A stretch of DNA of 64,000 nt from Dyadobacter sp. CECT 9275 (GCF_907164905.1 NZ_CAJRAF010000002.1:248001-312000); one strand, 5' to 3'; counted from the first letter of the stretch, positions 1-9,333 are shown. Numbers and translations: made by a program. The notes: generated from the sequence alone by a model not told the origin.

Positions 1-1166
1 TGAACCGTAATGGACTGAACCGTAATTTTTTTAACGAAACTATCGACCGAAACGCCGCTGTAAGCCCTGGCATGGCCATTGGTAGGCAGCGTGTGGTTGG
101 TTCCCGAAGCGTAATCCCCACAAGACTCGGGCGTGTAATTACCCAGGAAAATGGAACCGGCATTGATGATCTTTTCTGATATTTTTTCGGCATTCGCAAC
201 GCTCAGGATCAGATGCTCTGCCGCATACTCGTTCAGTAGGTCTATAACATCTGTTTCCGATTCCACCAAAATGGCCTTGCTGTTTTCAATCGCCCTGGCG
301 GCGAGGTCCTTGCGGGGCAGCCTATCCATTTGCCCGACCAAAGCCAGGTTAACAGCGCTTAACAGCTTTTTACTGGTAGAAACCAGCAGTACCTGGCTGT
401 CGGCACCATGTTCGGCCTGCGACAATAAGTCAGCCGCCACAAAAGAGGGAACTGCGGTATCATCCGCATAAACAGCCACTTCTGACGGGCCCGCTGGCAT
501 GTCTATCGCCACGCCTTCCTTGCTGACCAGCATTTTTGCCGACGTAACGTATTGATTACCAGGGCCAAATATTTTGTAAACTTTGGGAACCGTTTCTGTT
601 CCATAGGCCATGGCAGCAATTGCCTGCGCTCCCCCAATACGAAATGCTTTAGTAACGCCAACCAGCTTAGCAGCGTAAAGAATAGCCGGATGGTCCGATG
701 GCGTACATAGGATCACTTCTCTGCAGCCTGCAAGCTGCGCTGGGACACCCAGCATGAGAACTGTACTGAAAAGTGGAGCAGTACCACCCGGGATGTAAAT
801 TCCCACCTTCTCAATGCCGACGCTTTTACGCCAGCACGTTACACCAGGCATAGTCTCAATTTTTCCAACCGCCTGCAGCTGCTTGCTGTGGAAGGTCCGT
901 ATATTGCGGTAAGCCTGCTGTATAGCGTCTTTCAGGGTATCGTCAAGCAGGTCGGCGGCTCGCTCCATAGCCTCCGCAGGAAAAGCCAGAGAATCCAGGG
1001 TAACCTTATCAAACTTGAAAGCAAGTTCACGAATCGCCTGGTCTCCCTTGTTTTTTACGTCGGCCAATATCGGCGCCACTTTTTCCTCAATCTCCCTGGA
1101 ATCCTGAACGGGTCTTGCCAGCAAATTTGCCCATTGGCCACGTTCTGGAAAAGCAATAATTTTCAT
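1..1166 (-). CDS. hisD: Histidinol dehydrogenase, 3' end cut by window edge
   Basis: Catalyses the last two steps of histidine biosynthesis (L-histidinol to L-histidine, NAD- and Zn-dependent, cytoplasm). The minus-strand frame opens with ATG at 1166 (MKIIAFPERGQW) and stays open to the window edge, giving about 388 of the usual ~430 residues. Family signatures are visible: AEHGADSQ (a zinc-ligand His region), AAEHLIL (the catalytic Glu-His pair) and GDYASGTNH (zinc-ligand Asp). The last zinc-ligand His lies beyond the edge. It follows hisG by 51 bp on the same strand, so it belongs to a hisS-hisG-hisD operon. Identification is secure; only the C-terminus is unseen. Confidence 0.96.
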   Translation of the reverse strand, partial: MKIIAFPERGQWANLLARPVQDSREIEEKVAPILADVKNKGDQAIRELAFKFDKVTLDSLAFPAEAMERAADLLDDTLKDAIQQAYRNIRTFHSKQLQAVGKIETMPGVTCWRKSVGIEKVGIYIPGGTAPLFSTVLMLGVPAQLAGCREVILCTPSDHPAILYAAKLVGVTKAFRIGGAQAIAAMAYGTETVPKVYKIFGPGNQYVTSAKMLVSKEGVAIDMPAGPSEVAVYADDTAVPSFVAADLLSQAEHGADSQVLLVSTSKKLLSAVNLALVGQMDRLPRKDLAARAIENSKAILVESETDVIDLLNEYAAEHLILSVANAEKISEKIINAGSIFLGNYTPESCGDYASGTNHTLPTNGHARAYSGVSVDSFVKKITVQSITV

Positions 1167-1217
1167 TGGTATCTATGTCAAAAATAAACCAAACCGGACT
1201 ATGCTCCCGGCTCGCTT

Positions 1218-2078
1218 CTACAAAATCATTTTTTCAATTGGGATCACCAGAATCCCCTCTGCTCCTGCCTGCCTTATTTTTTCTATATTCTCCCAAAAAT
1301 CATTTTCATTGATAACCGAATGCAACGAGCACCACCCTTCCTGGGCAAGCGGTAAAATCGTTGGAGAACGCATACCCGGCAGGAATTTGATGATATTGTC
1401 AACAGCATCCTGAGGACAATTCAACAGGATATACTTGTTGTTTTTGGCCACCTGAACCGATTTAATCCTGAAAAGCAGCTGATCCATCAGTTCCTTCTGT
1501 CCTTCCGACAAATGTTTGCTGGCGATCAGCACAGCTTCGGATCTGAAAATTGTCTCTACTTCTTTCAGACCATTGCTCAAAAGTGTACTTCCAGAGCTCA
1601 CAATATCACAGACCGCATCGGCAAGGCCAATACTGGGCGCAATTTCCACTGATCCGCTGATCTCGTGGATATTAGCATGCACGCTATTGGCTTTCAGATA
1701 TTCTCCCAGCAGACGCGGATAAGTGGTGGCAATGCTTTTGCCTTCCAGGTCCTGCACACCTTTGTAGTCATGCTCTCTCAGTACGCCTATGGAGAGACGA
1801 CATTTCGAAAAACCAAGTTTATGAACCGTATCAACATCGCGGTGCGTCTCTTCTGAAACATTTTCACCTACAATACCGATATGAGCAACACCATCTTCCA
1901 CGTATCCGGGAATATCATCGTCGCGCAGGAACAATATCTCGGCCGGGAAATTGGTGGCTGAGGTTTTAAGTTTGCCTGCACCGTTGTCAAAACGGATACC
2001 GCACTCTTTGATGAGCTTCAGCGAGTCTTCACTCAACCTGCCCGACTTTTGAATTGCAATTCGTAATATAGTACTCAT
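1218..2078 (-). CDS. hisG: ATP phosphoribosyltransferase, long form
   Basis: First committed step of histidine biosynthesis: condenses ATP with PRPP. At 286 residues it is the long, hexameric HisG form, with a catalytic periplasmic-binding-like fold (about 1-210) and a C-terminal ACT-like regulatory domain (about 215-286) that normally binds histidine for feedback inhibition. No HisZ is therefore needed, and the neighbouring hisS is a full synthetase rather than hisZ. Visible signatures: the start LRIAIQKSGRL and the PRPP-binding stretch DAVCDIVSSGSTL. It sits 72 bp downstream of hisS; that gap holds a small GCTCAG/CTGAGC stem at 2096-2110 of unclear role. Confidence 0.96.
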   Translation of the reverse strand: MSTILRIAIQKSGRLSEDSLKLIKECGIRFDNGAGKLKTSATNFPAEILFLRDDDIPGYVEDGVAHIGIVGENVSEETHRDVDTVHKLGFSKCRLSIGVLREHDYKGVQDLEGKSIATTYPRLLGEYLKANSVHANIHEISGSVEIAPSIGLADAVCDIVSSGSTLLSNGLKEVETIFRSEAVLIASKHLSEGQKELMDQLLFRIKSVQVAKNNKYILLNCPQDAVDNIIKFLPGMRSPTILPLAQEGWCSLHSVINENDFWENIEKIRQAGAEGILVIPIEKMIL

Positions 2079-2150
2079 TTATTTAAGGGCTTGTGGCTCA
2101 GCAGCTGAGCATTAAGCATTTTGATTTTAATACCTGTTATGGGGCTGGTT

Positions 2151-3509
2151 CTAAGCAATTCTGGCAATGATATCGTCTACTGATAACTTTTCCTGATCAC
2201 CTGTCTTCATGTTTTTCAAAGTGAGTAATCCCGAACCCATTTCATCCGAACCGATCAGCACTACATAGGGAATATTCTTACGATCTGCATAATCAAGCTG
2301 CTTTTTCAGTTTTACCGAATCGGGGTATAACTCAGCGTTGATACCCGCCAGCCTTAACTTTGGCAAAACCGATAATCCGTATTCAAAAGCCTGCCGGTCA
2401 AAATTGGATAACATGACCTTGGTACTCGTTGTCTGATTCTGCGGAAAAAGATTAAGTTCTTCCAAAACATCATAAATCCTGTCGACTCCGAGTGATATAC
2501 CTACACCGGAAATGCCGGGCACTCCAAAAGTCCCTGTGAGATTATCATAACGTCCTCCTCCTGAAATACTTCCGATCTGAACGCCATTTGCCTTTACTTC
2601 AAAAATGGCGCCCGTATAATAGGAAAGCCCTCTTGCCAGTGTTACATCCAGCTCGATTTTAGGATTCTTAAGGCCCAGTTTATCCACCAGATTCCATACC
2701 TCCTCCAGCTCGGCAACTCCCTGCATACCCGTTTCGGAACTACCGAGCCAGTTTTTCAGGGCAAGGAACGGATCCTTAGCCGCCGACAAATCAAATACAG
2801 GTGCCAGCAATGTAATACTGTTTTCAGAGAAACCGCGGTCGGTCAGTTCTTCTTCAACCTTCTGTTTTCCTATTTTATCCAGTTTATCAATGGCCACACA
2901 CAACGGGCCTTCCATTCCCTGCGCTCCTATAAGATCCGCAATACCGGTCAGTACTTTGCGGTTATTAATTTTTACCGTGAAATCAGTAATACCAAGCTCC
3001 GGGAGAATGTCGTGCAGAAGCAGCACTATTTCAGCTTCACAAAGCAGCGAATCCGTACCAACCACATCTGCGTCACACTGGTAAAACTCCCGGTAACGAC
3101 CTTTCTGCGGGCGGTCTGCACGCCAGACAGGCTGTATCTGATACCTTTTAAAAGGCATAGCCAGCGTTCCCCGGTTCATCACAACGTGACGTGCAAAGGG
3201 AACCGTGAGATCATACCTTAAACCCTTTTCTGAAATTTTAGAGGTAAGGGGTTTGTAACCTTCATTCCAGTCCTTCTCTTCAAGTTTACTACTGAAATCT
3301 CCGGAATTCAGTATCTTAAAAAGAAGCTGATCTCCTTCCTCACCATATTTTCCCATTAAAACACTCAGATTTTCGAAAGCAGGTGTTTCTAGCGGAAGAA
3401 AGCCATATCGCTGAAAATAACGGCGTATTGTGTCAAAAATAAAATTACGTTTCGCCATTTGTTCCGGACCGAAATCACGGGTTCCCCTGGCAAGAGATGG
3501 TTTACTCAT
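2151..3509 (-). CDS. hisS: Histidyl-tRNA synthetase
   Basis: Class II aminoacyl-tRNA synthetase charging tRNA-His. The 452-residue protein shows motif 2 (QPVWRADRPQKGRYREFYQ, about 130-150), the histidine-binding RGLSYYTGAIFEV, motif 3 (GISLGVDRI) and a C-terminal anticodon-binding domain (about 355-452). It heads the minus-strand his operon, upstream of hisG and hisD. Co-transcription would tie charging capacity to biosynthesis of the amino acid (inference). A -7-like TAACTTTG lies on the minus strand at 3658-3651, about 140 bp upstream, without a clear -33 partner. Confidence 0.96.
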   Translation of the reverse strand: MSKPSLARGTRDFGPEQMAKRNFIFDTIRRYFQRYGFLPLETPAFENLSVLMGKYGEEGDQLLFKILNSGDFSSKLEEKDWNEGYKPLTSKISEKGLRYDLTVPFARHVVMNRGTLAMPFKRYQIQPVWRADRPQKGRYREFYQCDADVVGTDSLLCEAEIVLLLHDILPELGITDFTVKINNRKVLTGIADLIGAQGMEGPLCVAIDKLDKIGKQKVEEELTDRGFSENSITLLAPVFDLSAAKDPFLALKNWLGSSETGMQGVAELEEVWNLVDKLGLKNPKIELDVTLARGLSYYTGAIFEVKANGVQIGSISGGGRYDNLTGTFGVPGISGVGISLGVDRIYDVLEELNLFPQNQTTSTKVMLSNFDRQAFEYGLSVLPKLRLAGINAELYPDSVKLKKQLDYADRKNIPYVVLIGSDEMGSGLLTLKNMKTGDQEKLSVDDIIARIA

Positions 3510-3712
3510 TATAAAACTATATGTAAATAACAGTTTATCAGCCTCAACCCGTTGAATACGCGTCAGAAGAACCGATCATTAAAACCTCATTTTCCTATTC
3601 AATATCCGTTTTTACGGGCCTAGTGATATTGAAATACCTCTAAAAGCCCCCAAAGTTAGGTAGCTTGTGTAATATTTATGACTATCTGCTACATTATTTC
3701 TATAATAATCCT

Positions 3713-3720
3713 TAATTTTG
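3713..3720 (+). promoter_or_regulatory. Bacteroidota -7 box TAATTTTG before the 50-aa gene
   Basis: TAATTTTG matches the TAnnTTTG consensus exactly. It lies 28 bp before the ATG at 3749, which would give a leader of about 20 nt. No convincing -33 TTTG is seen at the usual 17-23 bp spacing. Confidence 0.45.
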
Positions 3721-3748
3721 CGGCTCTTTCACAAAACAATAAATTAAA

Positions 3749-3901
3749 ATGGGAGTTACGGAATTAAAACGTAAAGGTCGCAGAAATAAAGCAGTAGCAA
3801 ATAATCGTACCGCTAAAATCAAGAACCTTTTGCGCAAACCAGAAGTTCGGAACGTGGATGTTGAGGCTATTAAAGCACAATTTGAAGCAAACAAACAGTA
3901 A
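3749..3901 (+). CDS. Small basic protein, 50 aa, function unknown
   Basis: An intact 50-codon ORF (ATG at 3749, TAA at 3899) starting MGVTELKRKGRRNKAVANN and rich in Lys, Arg and Asn, a composition typical of nucleic-acid-binding or ribosome-associated small proteins. No transmembrane segment, signal peptide or cysteine motif is seen. A consensus -7 box sits 28 bp upstream, which supports genuine expression. It is divergent from hisS and convergent with the membrane protein at 3947. I do not recognise a named family; a conserved Bacteroidota small protein is likely but that is inference. Confidence 0.7.
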   Translation: MGVTELKRKGRRNKAVANNRTAKIKNLLRKPEVRNVDVEAIKAQFEANKQ

Positions 3902-3946
3902 TCATCACTGTCCGCGCAACGATAAATGTTATCCAGCAAGTCCCTG

Positions 3947-4324
3947 TCAATCTGTTTTGGTGGGGCTTTTTGTTTTCTTGTCGGGTTTGGATTTTCTGCG
4001 GGGGGACTTTGAGACGAGTTTCTGATGAAGCTGGCGCATGCTTCGCCTCGCTTCCTTGCGGACATCCGTCAGGATACGGAAGCGCAGGGCTTCGCCGAAC
4101 AAAAAAAGCCCGCCATTGATCAGAGCAAGGCTGTAAACGCCCAACAACCCCCAAACACGGGCTGGCTCGCCAATACGACGCTGGTGTGCGGCTTCGCTGA
4201 GAACGGTGAGGCCGAAACTGAAAATGATCAGCCCTACAGGGGCCAGGATCATCCATTTGGTTCGCGCGGACATTCTTTTGATCAGCTTTTTCCCTGGCGG
4301 CTTTGGATCAATGTTTGGGATCAT
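3947..4324 (-). CDS. Small two-TM membrane protein with basic tail
   Basis: A 125-residue protein with two hydrophobic helices (about 24-43, WMILAPVGLIIFSFGLTVL, and about 59-78, VWGLLGVYSLALINGGLFLF). A long cytoplasmic-type tail follows that is very rich in Lys and Arg (SPRRKSKPDKKTK near the end). No family recognised. It is divergent from the methyltransferase at 4385 and ends 45 bp from the 50-aa gene. An overlapping plus-strand frame (4025-4372) is an unlikely alternative because the minus frame alone encodes a coherent membrane protein. Confidence 0.65.
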   Translation of the reverse strand: MIPNIDPKPPGKKLIKRMSARTKWMILAPVGLIIFSFGLTVLSEAAHQRRIGEPARVWGLLGVYSLALINGGLFLFGEALRFRILTDVRKEARRSMRQLHQKLVSKSPRRKSKPDKKTKSPTKTD

Positions 4325-4384
4325 TTATTTACTTTGTTTCCTCATTATGATCCTAAAATTATTAATTTTTAATCAAAAGGCTTC

Positions 4385-5158
4385 ATGAAGGCTATCATTA
4401 GTTTAGTATTGCGTTTTATACCCCGTCCTTATCTGCAGCTGGTGGGACATTGGGCAGCTCGTTTTTTAAGTATATTCTATATGGGTAATAAGGTGGAATG
4501 CCCTGTATGCAACAGCCATTACCGCAAATTCCTGCCCTACGGACGTAATACTTCCAGCCGTGAAAATGCACTTTGCCCTGGCTGCCTTTCGCTCGAACGC
4601 CATCGCCTGATGGGTATTTACCTGAAACGCAAGACCAATTTTTTTACTGCTAATCTTAAGGTACTGCATGTGGCCCCTGAGTATTGCTTCATCGACCGGT
4701 TCGAGAAAATGAAAAACCTGGATTACATTACTGCGGACATAGAGTCTCCGCTGGCAAAAGTAAAAATGGATATCCACGACATACCCTTTGAAGCCAACAC
4801 TTTTGATGTTGCTTTCTGTAATCACGTGATGGAACATGTAGACGACTATATCAGAGCCATGAGTGAGCTGCACAGAGTTCTGAAACCGGGCGGATGGGCC
4901 CTGATCCAGTCACCGCAGGATATGAAGTATGAAAAGACCTATGAAGACCCAACGATCACAGATCCGCGGGAAAGAGAGATACATTTCCTGCAAAACGATC
5001 ACCTGAGGCTTTTTGGCAGAAACTATGGCCAGGAATTGGAAAAAGGTGGCTTCGTAGTTACCGAAGACCGGTTTGTGATGGATGAGCTTTCACAAGCGGA
5101 AGTTTTGCGCTATGCACTGCCCTCAGAGGAGATCGTTTATTTTTGTCAGAAAGCCTAA
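4385..5158 (+). CDS. Class I SAM-dependent methyltransferase with Cys-rich N-terminus
   Basis: A 257-residue protein. Residues about 38-75 hold CPVC and CPGC pairs, a zinc-ribbon-like module. Then comes a Methyltransf_11-type Rossmann core: VLHVAPE takes the motif I place, NLDYITADIES is motif II, FDVAFCNHVMEHVDD is the acidic post-motif, and LKPGGWALIQ is the usual motif before strand 5. Motif I lacks the standard GxGxG glycines, as in some sugar or lipid methyltransferases. Substrate unknown. It is convergent with a family 2 glycosyltransferase 28 bp away, so a role in glycan or surface-polymer modification is possible (inference). Confidence 0.85.
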   Translation: MKAIISLVLRFIPRPYLQLVGHWAARFLSIFYMGNKVECPVCNSHYRKFLPYGRNTSSRENALCPGCLSLERHRLMGIYLKRKTNFFTANLKVLHVAPEYCFIDRFEKMKNLDYITADIESPLAKVKMDIHDIPFEANTFDVAFCNHVMEHVDDYIRAMSELHRVLKPGGWALIQSPQDMKYEKTYEDPTITDPREREIHFLQNDHLRLFGRNYGQELEKGGFVVTEDRFVMDELSQAEVLRYALPSEEIVYFCQKA

Positions 5159-5186
5159 CGCTGATAGATATTGCTTTTAAAGCCTC

Positions 5187-6197
5187 TCAAGAAGGATATT
5201 CGATCGTCGCGCCGGTTTCCCGGTGCGATTTTTTTTCCCATAAACGTTTCCATCCCTCCTGCAAAAAACCCGTTCCGTAACCAAAAAGCTGCACAAAAGC
5301 TGCAATGACACTGAGTGCGGCCACCTTCAAACGGCTGGTTTTCAGCAAGGCATCCGTAAAAAGCAAAAAGATATATAATCCTAGAAAGAGAAGCCCTGCA
5401 AAAAAGAATGGTTTGAAAATGAAAAACCAAAATGGAATGCTGCATACCCCCAGGGTAAATAGGACGGGGAAAGTATGCACTAGTTTGAGTTCCTCCGGAT
5501 AATACCTTGCGATATTAATGCGGGCTCTTCCGAAAAATTTCAGCTGCCGGAAGAATTGTGAAAAACGTGTCCGGCGCTTGTGGTATATAAAAGCCTCCGG
5601 TATCAGGCCAGATTTAAATCCAAGCTTCATGGCTGAAATACTGAAGAGGATATCCTCCCCCATCCGGCTTGTAAGGAAACCTCCTGTTCTTTCCCAAACT
5701 TGTCTGGAAAGGCCCATATTGAAGCTACGGGGATGGAAAGTTCCGCCCATATTATTCTTTTTGCCTCTGATTCCGCCAGTCGTGAAAAGCGAAGTCATTG
5801 AATAACTGATCGCCTTCTGGATTGGTGAAAATGAAGGGTGATCCGTATCCGGGCCGCCATACAGGTCCAGATAGGTACTGTTTAGTTTGTCCTCAACAAT
5901 TTGCAGGTAATGATCTTCAATGAGAGCATCAGAATCAAAAAGAATGAAATAATCACCACGGGCACGTTCAAAACCGTGATTTCTGGCAAATCCCTGTCCT
6001 CCGTTTTCTTTGAAGTAATACCGGATATCCAATCTTGCAGAAAACGACTGTACCACTTTATCAGCAAGAATTCGGGAGCCGTCCTCTACGACGACAACTT
6101 CAAAGTTCTTAAATGTTTGTCGGCATAAACATTCCAGCAAATCCTGCAATTCGTCGGGACGGTTGTAAACGGGTATAATGATGGAATATTTACGCAT
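5187..6197 (-). CDS. Family 2 glycosyltransferase, membrane-associated
   Basis: GT-A fold transferase of 336 residues. YSIIIPVYNRPDEL is the N-terminal nucleotide-sugar-binding strand, VVVVEDGS follows, and FILFDSDAL carries the DxD metal-binding motif. GEDILFS resembles the catalytic ED region. The C-terminal third has two to three hydrophobic helices (about 240-320), so it probably sits at the inner membrane. A GTG nine bases further upstream (6206) is an alternative start; ATG at 6197 is preferred because AAGGTG lies at ribosome-binding distance. It follows hemL by 16 bp, so it is probably cotranscribed although functionally unrelated. Confidence 0.85.
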   Translation of the reverse strand: MRKYSIIIPVYNRPDELQDLLECLCRQTFKNFEVVVVEDGSRILADKVVQSFSARLDIRYYFKENGGQGFARNHGFERARGDYFILFDSDALIEDHYLQIVEDKLNSTYLDLYGGPDTDHPSFSPIQKAISYSMTSLFTTGGIRGKKNNMGGTFHPRSFNMGLSRQVWERTGGFLTSRMGEDILFSISAMKLGFKSGLIPEAFIYHKRRTRFSQFFRQLKFFGRARINIARYYPEELKLVHTFPVLFTLGVCSIPFWFFIFKPFFFAGLLFLGLYIFLLFTDALLKTSRLKVAALSVIAAFVQLFGYGTGFLQEGWKRLWEKKSHRETGATIEYPS

Positions 6198-6213
6198 GAC
6201 ATTCACCTTGATT

Positions 6214-7512
6214 TTACCCGAGTGCTACTATGACAGACTCCTCGTTTGCTTGTATGATCTGTTCAATATGTGTATCTGTTAATGCCGTTGACAAAAACAT
6301 GCTCTCGAACTGAGACGGTCCAAGATATATCCCTCTGTCCAGCATCGCATGGAAATATTTGCCAAATAACGGAAGATCCGACGTTTTTGCAGAAGGGAAA
6401 TCCGTCACCGGCTGGTCGGTAAAGAACAGGGTGTACATGGAACCGATATGGTTGATCGTATAATTAAGTCCCAGCTTAGCCAGCGACCGGGAAAAACCGC
6501 TGATCAGTTTATTCCCTGAATTTTCCAGCTGTGTATATACCTCCGGATGTTCGTTCAGATAGGTCAGCATGGTGTACCCGGCAGCCATGGCAATAGGATT
6601 ACCGGACAGCGTACCTGCCTGATAAACAGGCCCCAGTGGCGACACACAATTCATAATCTCAGCTTTCCCTCCGTATGCACCCACTGGCATACCTCCACCG
6701 ATTATTTTCCCAAGCGTTGTCAGGTCGGGTGTGATGCCGAATCTTTCCTGTGCACCGCCTTTTGACAGACGGAAGCCAGTCATTACCTCATCAAAAATCA
6801 GTACAATACCTTCCTGATCACATATTTTACGCAAACCGGCCAGAAACCCTTCTGCCGGAAGCACACACCCCATATTTCCAACAACGGGTTCGAGGATCAG
6901 AGCAGCTATCTGATTTTTATTGGCATCCACCAGCTGCTGAACCGCATCAAGGTTATTAAAAGGGGCCGTTAAGGTATCGTTTGCTACTCCTTTGGTAACA
7001 CCCGGACTGTCCGGCGTTCCGAAGGTTACAGCTCCGCTTCCGGCTGCGATCAGGAAACTATCACCATGCCCATGATAACAGCCTTCAAACTTAATGATCT
7101 TATCCCGTCCGGTATACCCTCTGGCAACCCTTATGGCCGACATCGTGGCTTCTGTTCCAGAGTTGACCATCCTGATTTTCTCTACGGACGGAACCATGGA
7201 AACAATCAGTTCCGCAATTTCAACCTCTCTGCGCGTGGGTGCTCCGAAAGAAAAAGAATTTTGGATGGCATCGGAAACTGCCTTTTGGATCAATTCGTGC
7301 CCATGGCCCAGGATCATAGGGCCCCAGGAATTGATCAGTTCGATGTATTCATTGCCATCTTCATCGTATACATGTGCACCCCTGGCCGACTTTATGAAAA
7401 CTGGAGAGCCTCCTACCGCCCTAAAGGCCCTGACCGGAGAATTTACGCCTCCTGGAATATATTGCTGTGCCCTTTGGAACAGGCTTTCACTCACTGAGAT
7501 ATTCATACTCAT
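6214..7512 (-). CDS. hemL: Glutamate-1-semialdehyde 2,1-aminomutase
   Basis: PLP-dependent enzyme of the C5 tetrapyrrole pathway, converting glutamate-1-semialdehyde to 5-aminolevulinate. The 432-residue length is normal. Visible signatures: PGGVNSPVRAF near the N-terminus, the SGTEATMSAIRVARG phosphate-binding region, FDEVMTGFR (PLP-ring Asp) and LGKIIGGGMPVGAYGG with the Schiff-base lysine. ATG at 7512 is used; an in-frame ATG two codons on is possible. The upstream gene ends 18 bp away, which suggests one transcript with the 7531 gene and the downstream glycosyltransferase. Confidence 0.97.
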   Translation of the reverse strand: MSMNISVSESLFQRAQQYIPGGVNSPVRAFRAVGGSPVFIKSARGAHVYDEDGNEYIELINSWGPMILGHGHELIQKAVSDAIQNSFSFGAPTRREVEIAELIVSMVPSVEKIRMVNSGTEATMSAIRVARGYTGRDKIIKFEGCYHGHGDSFLIAAGSGAVTFGTPDSPGVTKGVANDTLTAPFNNLDAVQQLVDANKNQIAALILEPVVGNMGCVLPAEGFLAGLRKICDQEGIVLIFDEVMTGFRLSKGGAQERFGITPDLTTLGKIIGGGMPVGAYGGKAEIMNCVSPLGPVYQAGTLSGNPIAMAAGYTMLTYLNEHPEVYTQLENSGNKLISGFSRSLAKLGLNYTINHIGSMYTLFFTDQPVTDFPSAKTSDLPLFGKYFHAMLDRGIYLGPSQFESMFLSTALTDTHIEQIIQANEESVIVALG

Positions 7513-7530
7513 TCAAAAATTTACTCAAGA

Positions 7531-9246
7531 TTATTTAATCTGGACCCATTTGGACCCGTTGTATTTTAACAAAGGAGATATTTGATTTTCGCGGGAAGTG
7601 GTATAATCAAAACCACCCAGCAGGTAGTCGTCCTCCATTTCGCTGTCATATTTCCTGCTCTGGATGCCGCGTGCGAACTGGTCCTTATACTTACTGAGCA
7701 TTCTGCCGAAAAACAGGAGCTGGTCATACCCCTGATACGAATATACCGACGGAAAGGTATTATTGGCATTCCAGAATGCCTTTTGAAATTCTCTTACCTT
7801 ATCCTTTTCACGATCGATATAATCCGTTTCGATCAGATACAACCGTGCGCCCAGCTTCCCTGGCTGAGATTGCCGGAGATTGAAACTATTGGCTGTTGCC
7901 AGTACCGGAATGTTCGTTAGCTTTCTGCCATTCAGCGTGCTGATCAGATTCGTACCAGCCCCGGGGACGGAGGAGAAAAGCGCCACATGTGAAGGTTTCT
8001 GGGTATCGAAAGCAGGAATATTTGTTTCCATAGACTCCCGTTCACCCGTAATTTTAGCCATATTCAGCACCTTTCCGCCATGCTGGCGGACCTCATTTGC
8101 ATACGCAAAGGCCATGGACGAATCCTTGGAAGTATTACCATAATAAATTGCCGCAGCGAAAGACGGGCCTGCCGATTTCATCCAGCGGGCCGCTTTCTGT
8201 ACCTGGGAATTAATGGAAGGGTGTGCGAGGTAAACATTCGGTCCGGCTTTCGTAAGGCTTCCATCCGTAGAAAGTGGGTTCAGCATGATCATACTGGCAT
8301 TGGAAACGTACTTAGCAGTAATGTCAAAAGTGGGTGCATAAAGCGGCCCGATCACCAGATCCGATTCCTGGAAGGCAGGATTTTCAACGATACTTTTCAT
8401 CAGTTTTTCGTCGGTACTGATGTCATATACAGACAGGTTGACGGTTACGCCCTCTCCCTTAAGTACCTCCCTGGCCTGTAACAGTCCCAGGTAATAGTCG
8501 TAGGCAAACTGGTTGGTCCTGCGTTTGGAAGTATTAAACTCTTCGAGCCGGAAAGGTAATAGAACTGAAACATTGAAATAACCCTTCTCCCATTGGGAAT
8601 CCCGTCTGGGCTTGTTTTTGTCTTTTCCGGTATCTTCATCCTTTTCGGCAGTCGTAATTTTAAATTTCTTCTGCAACTGCTCAGCATAGAAAAAATCGGT
8701 CTTGGTGGAAGCAGGAGACTTTTCAATAAACTGCACCACCTCCATGGCCACATCTCTGTCCTCCGGAAATTGCTTCTGGATATTAATCAAAGTAGCCAAG
8801 TCCTTAACATCCGAGAGGTAATATTGTTTCATCCCCTGGATATCTTTTAAAAAAGACGTGTCCTTAACTTTATCGAAATACTGAAACCCTTCTTTCCAAA
8901 GTCCGGAAGCCAGATGATCGGCCCCAAGCAGATAATAAACTTCGTTACGTTTGTTCCAGTCGGGGTAACGCCCCAGAAGCTGAAGCAACATCTGACGGCT
9001 CTCTTTATATCTTTTGGAATGATAGGCAGCCAGCGCATAGTAATAATGGGCATATTCGGAGTAAACCGAAGCAGCACTCAGATTCGTCAGCGGGGCAAGT
9101 TTGGTCATCACGGCAGGATATCTCCCGGCTTTGTAGTCTGTGATGGCACCATTGTAAATGCTGTTGTAATGGTCCTTTTTTTGAGCAAGAACAACGCTAC
9201 CGCTGAAGACGGCAGCAACAACAATTATTACAAAAGAAAATCTCAT
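7531..9246 (-). CDS. Periplasmic type-1 binding-protein-like lipoprotein-activator/receptor homologue (LppC/LpoA-like)
   Basis: About 571 residues from ATG 9246, which gives a clean signal peptide (MRFSFVIIVVAAVFSGSVVLA); a start 27 bp upstream would disturb it. Residues about 30-170 read as TPR-like helical repeats (YAHYYYALAAYHSKRYKESRQ). From about 225 a Leu/Ile/Val-binding-type periplasmic fold follows (LVIGPLYAPTFDITAKYV, IMLNPLSTDGSL). This TPR-plus-PBP layout matches the LpoA/LppC type, which in Gammaproteobacteria activates a penicillin-binding protein. No lipobox Cys is seen, so it is secreted or periplasmic. Function here is inferred from architecture only. Confidence 0.75.
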   Translation of the reverse strand: MRFSFVIIVVAAVFSGSVVLAQKKDHYNSIYNGAITDYKAGRYPAVMTKLAPLTNLSAASVYSEYAHYYYALAAYHSKRYKESRQMLLQLLGRYPDWNKRNEVYYLLGADHLASGLWKEGFQYFDKVKDTSFLKDIQGMKQYYLSDVKDLATLINIQKQFPEDRDVAMEVVQFIEKSPASTKTDFFYAEQLQKKFKITTAEKDEDTGKDKNKPRRDSQWEKGYFNVSVLLPFRLEEFNTSKRRTNQFAYDYYLGLLQAREVLKGEGVTVNLSVYDISTDEKLMKSIVENPAFQESDLVIGPLYAPTFDITAKYVSNASMIMLNPLSTDGSLTKAGPNVYLAHPSINSQVQKAARWMKSAGPSFAAAIYYGNTSKDSSMAFAYANEVRQHGGKVLNMAKITGERESMETNIPAFDTQKPSHVALFSSVPGAGTNLISTLNGRKLTNIPVLATANSFNLRQSQPGKLGARLYLIETDYIDREKDKVREFQKAFWNANNTFPSVYSYQGYDQLLFFGRMLSKYKDQFARGIQSRKYDSEMEDDYLLGGFDYTTSRENQISPLLKYNGSKWVQIK

Positions 9247-9304
9247 CAGTAACAGGTTAATTTGGGCGGTCAAATTACGAAAAGGACTAAAACGGAAAGC
9301 AAAC

Positions 9305-9333
9305 GGGCAATGTTTCTTTTGGAAACATTGCCC
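9305..9333 (-). terminator. Hairpin terminator downstream of yidC
   Basis: Perfect 12 bp arms GGGCAATGTTTC / GAAACATTGCCC with a 5 nt loop. On the minus strand it is followed by a moderately T-rich stretch (GTTTGCTTTCC). It separates the pyrG-yidC region from the 7531 gene. Confidence 0.75.

Noticed and set aside
4025..4372. Plus-strand ORF of 115 aa overlapping the small membrane protein
   Set aside because: The minus frame gives two clear TM helices and a basic tail; the plus translation has no such structure and would collide with the methyltransferase start.
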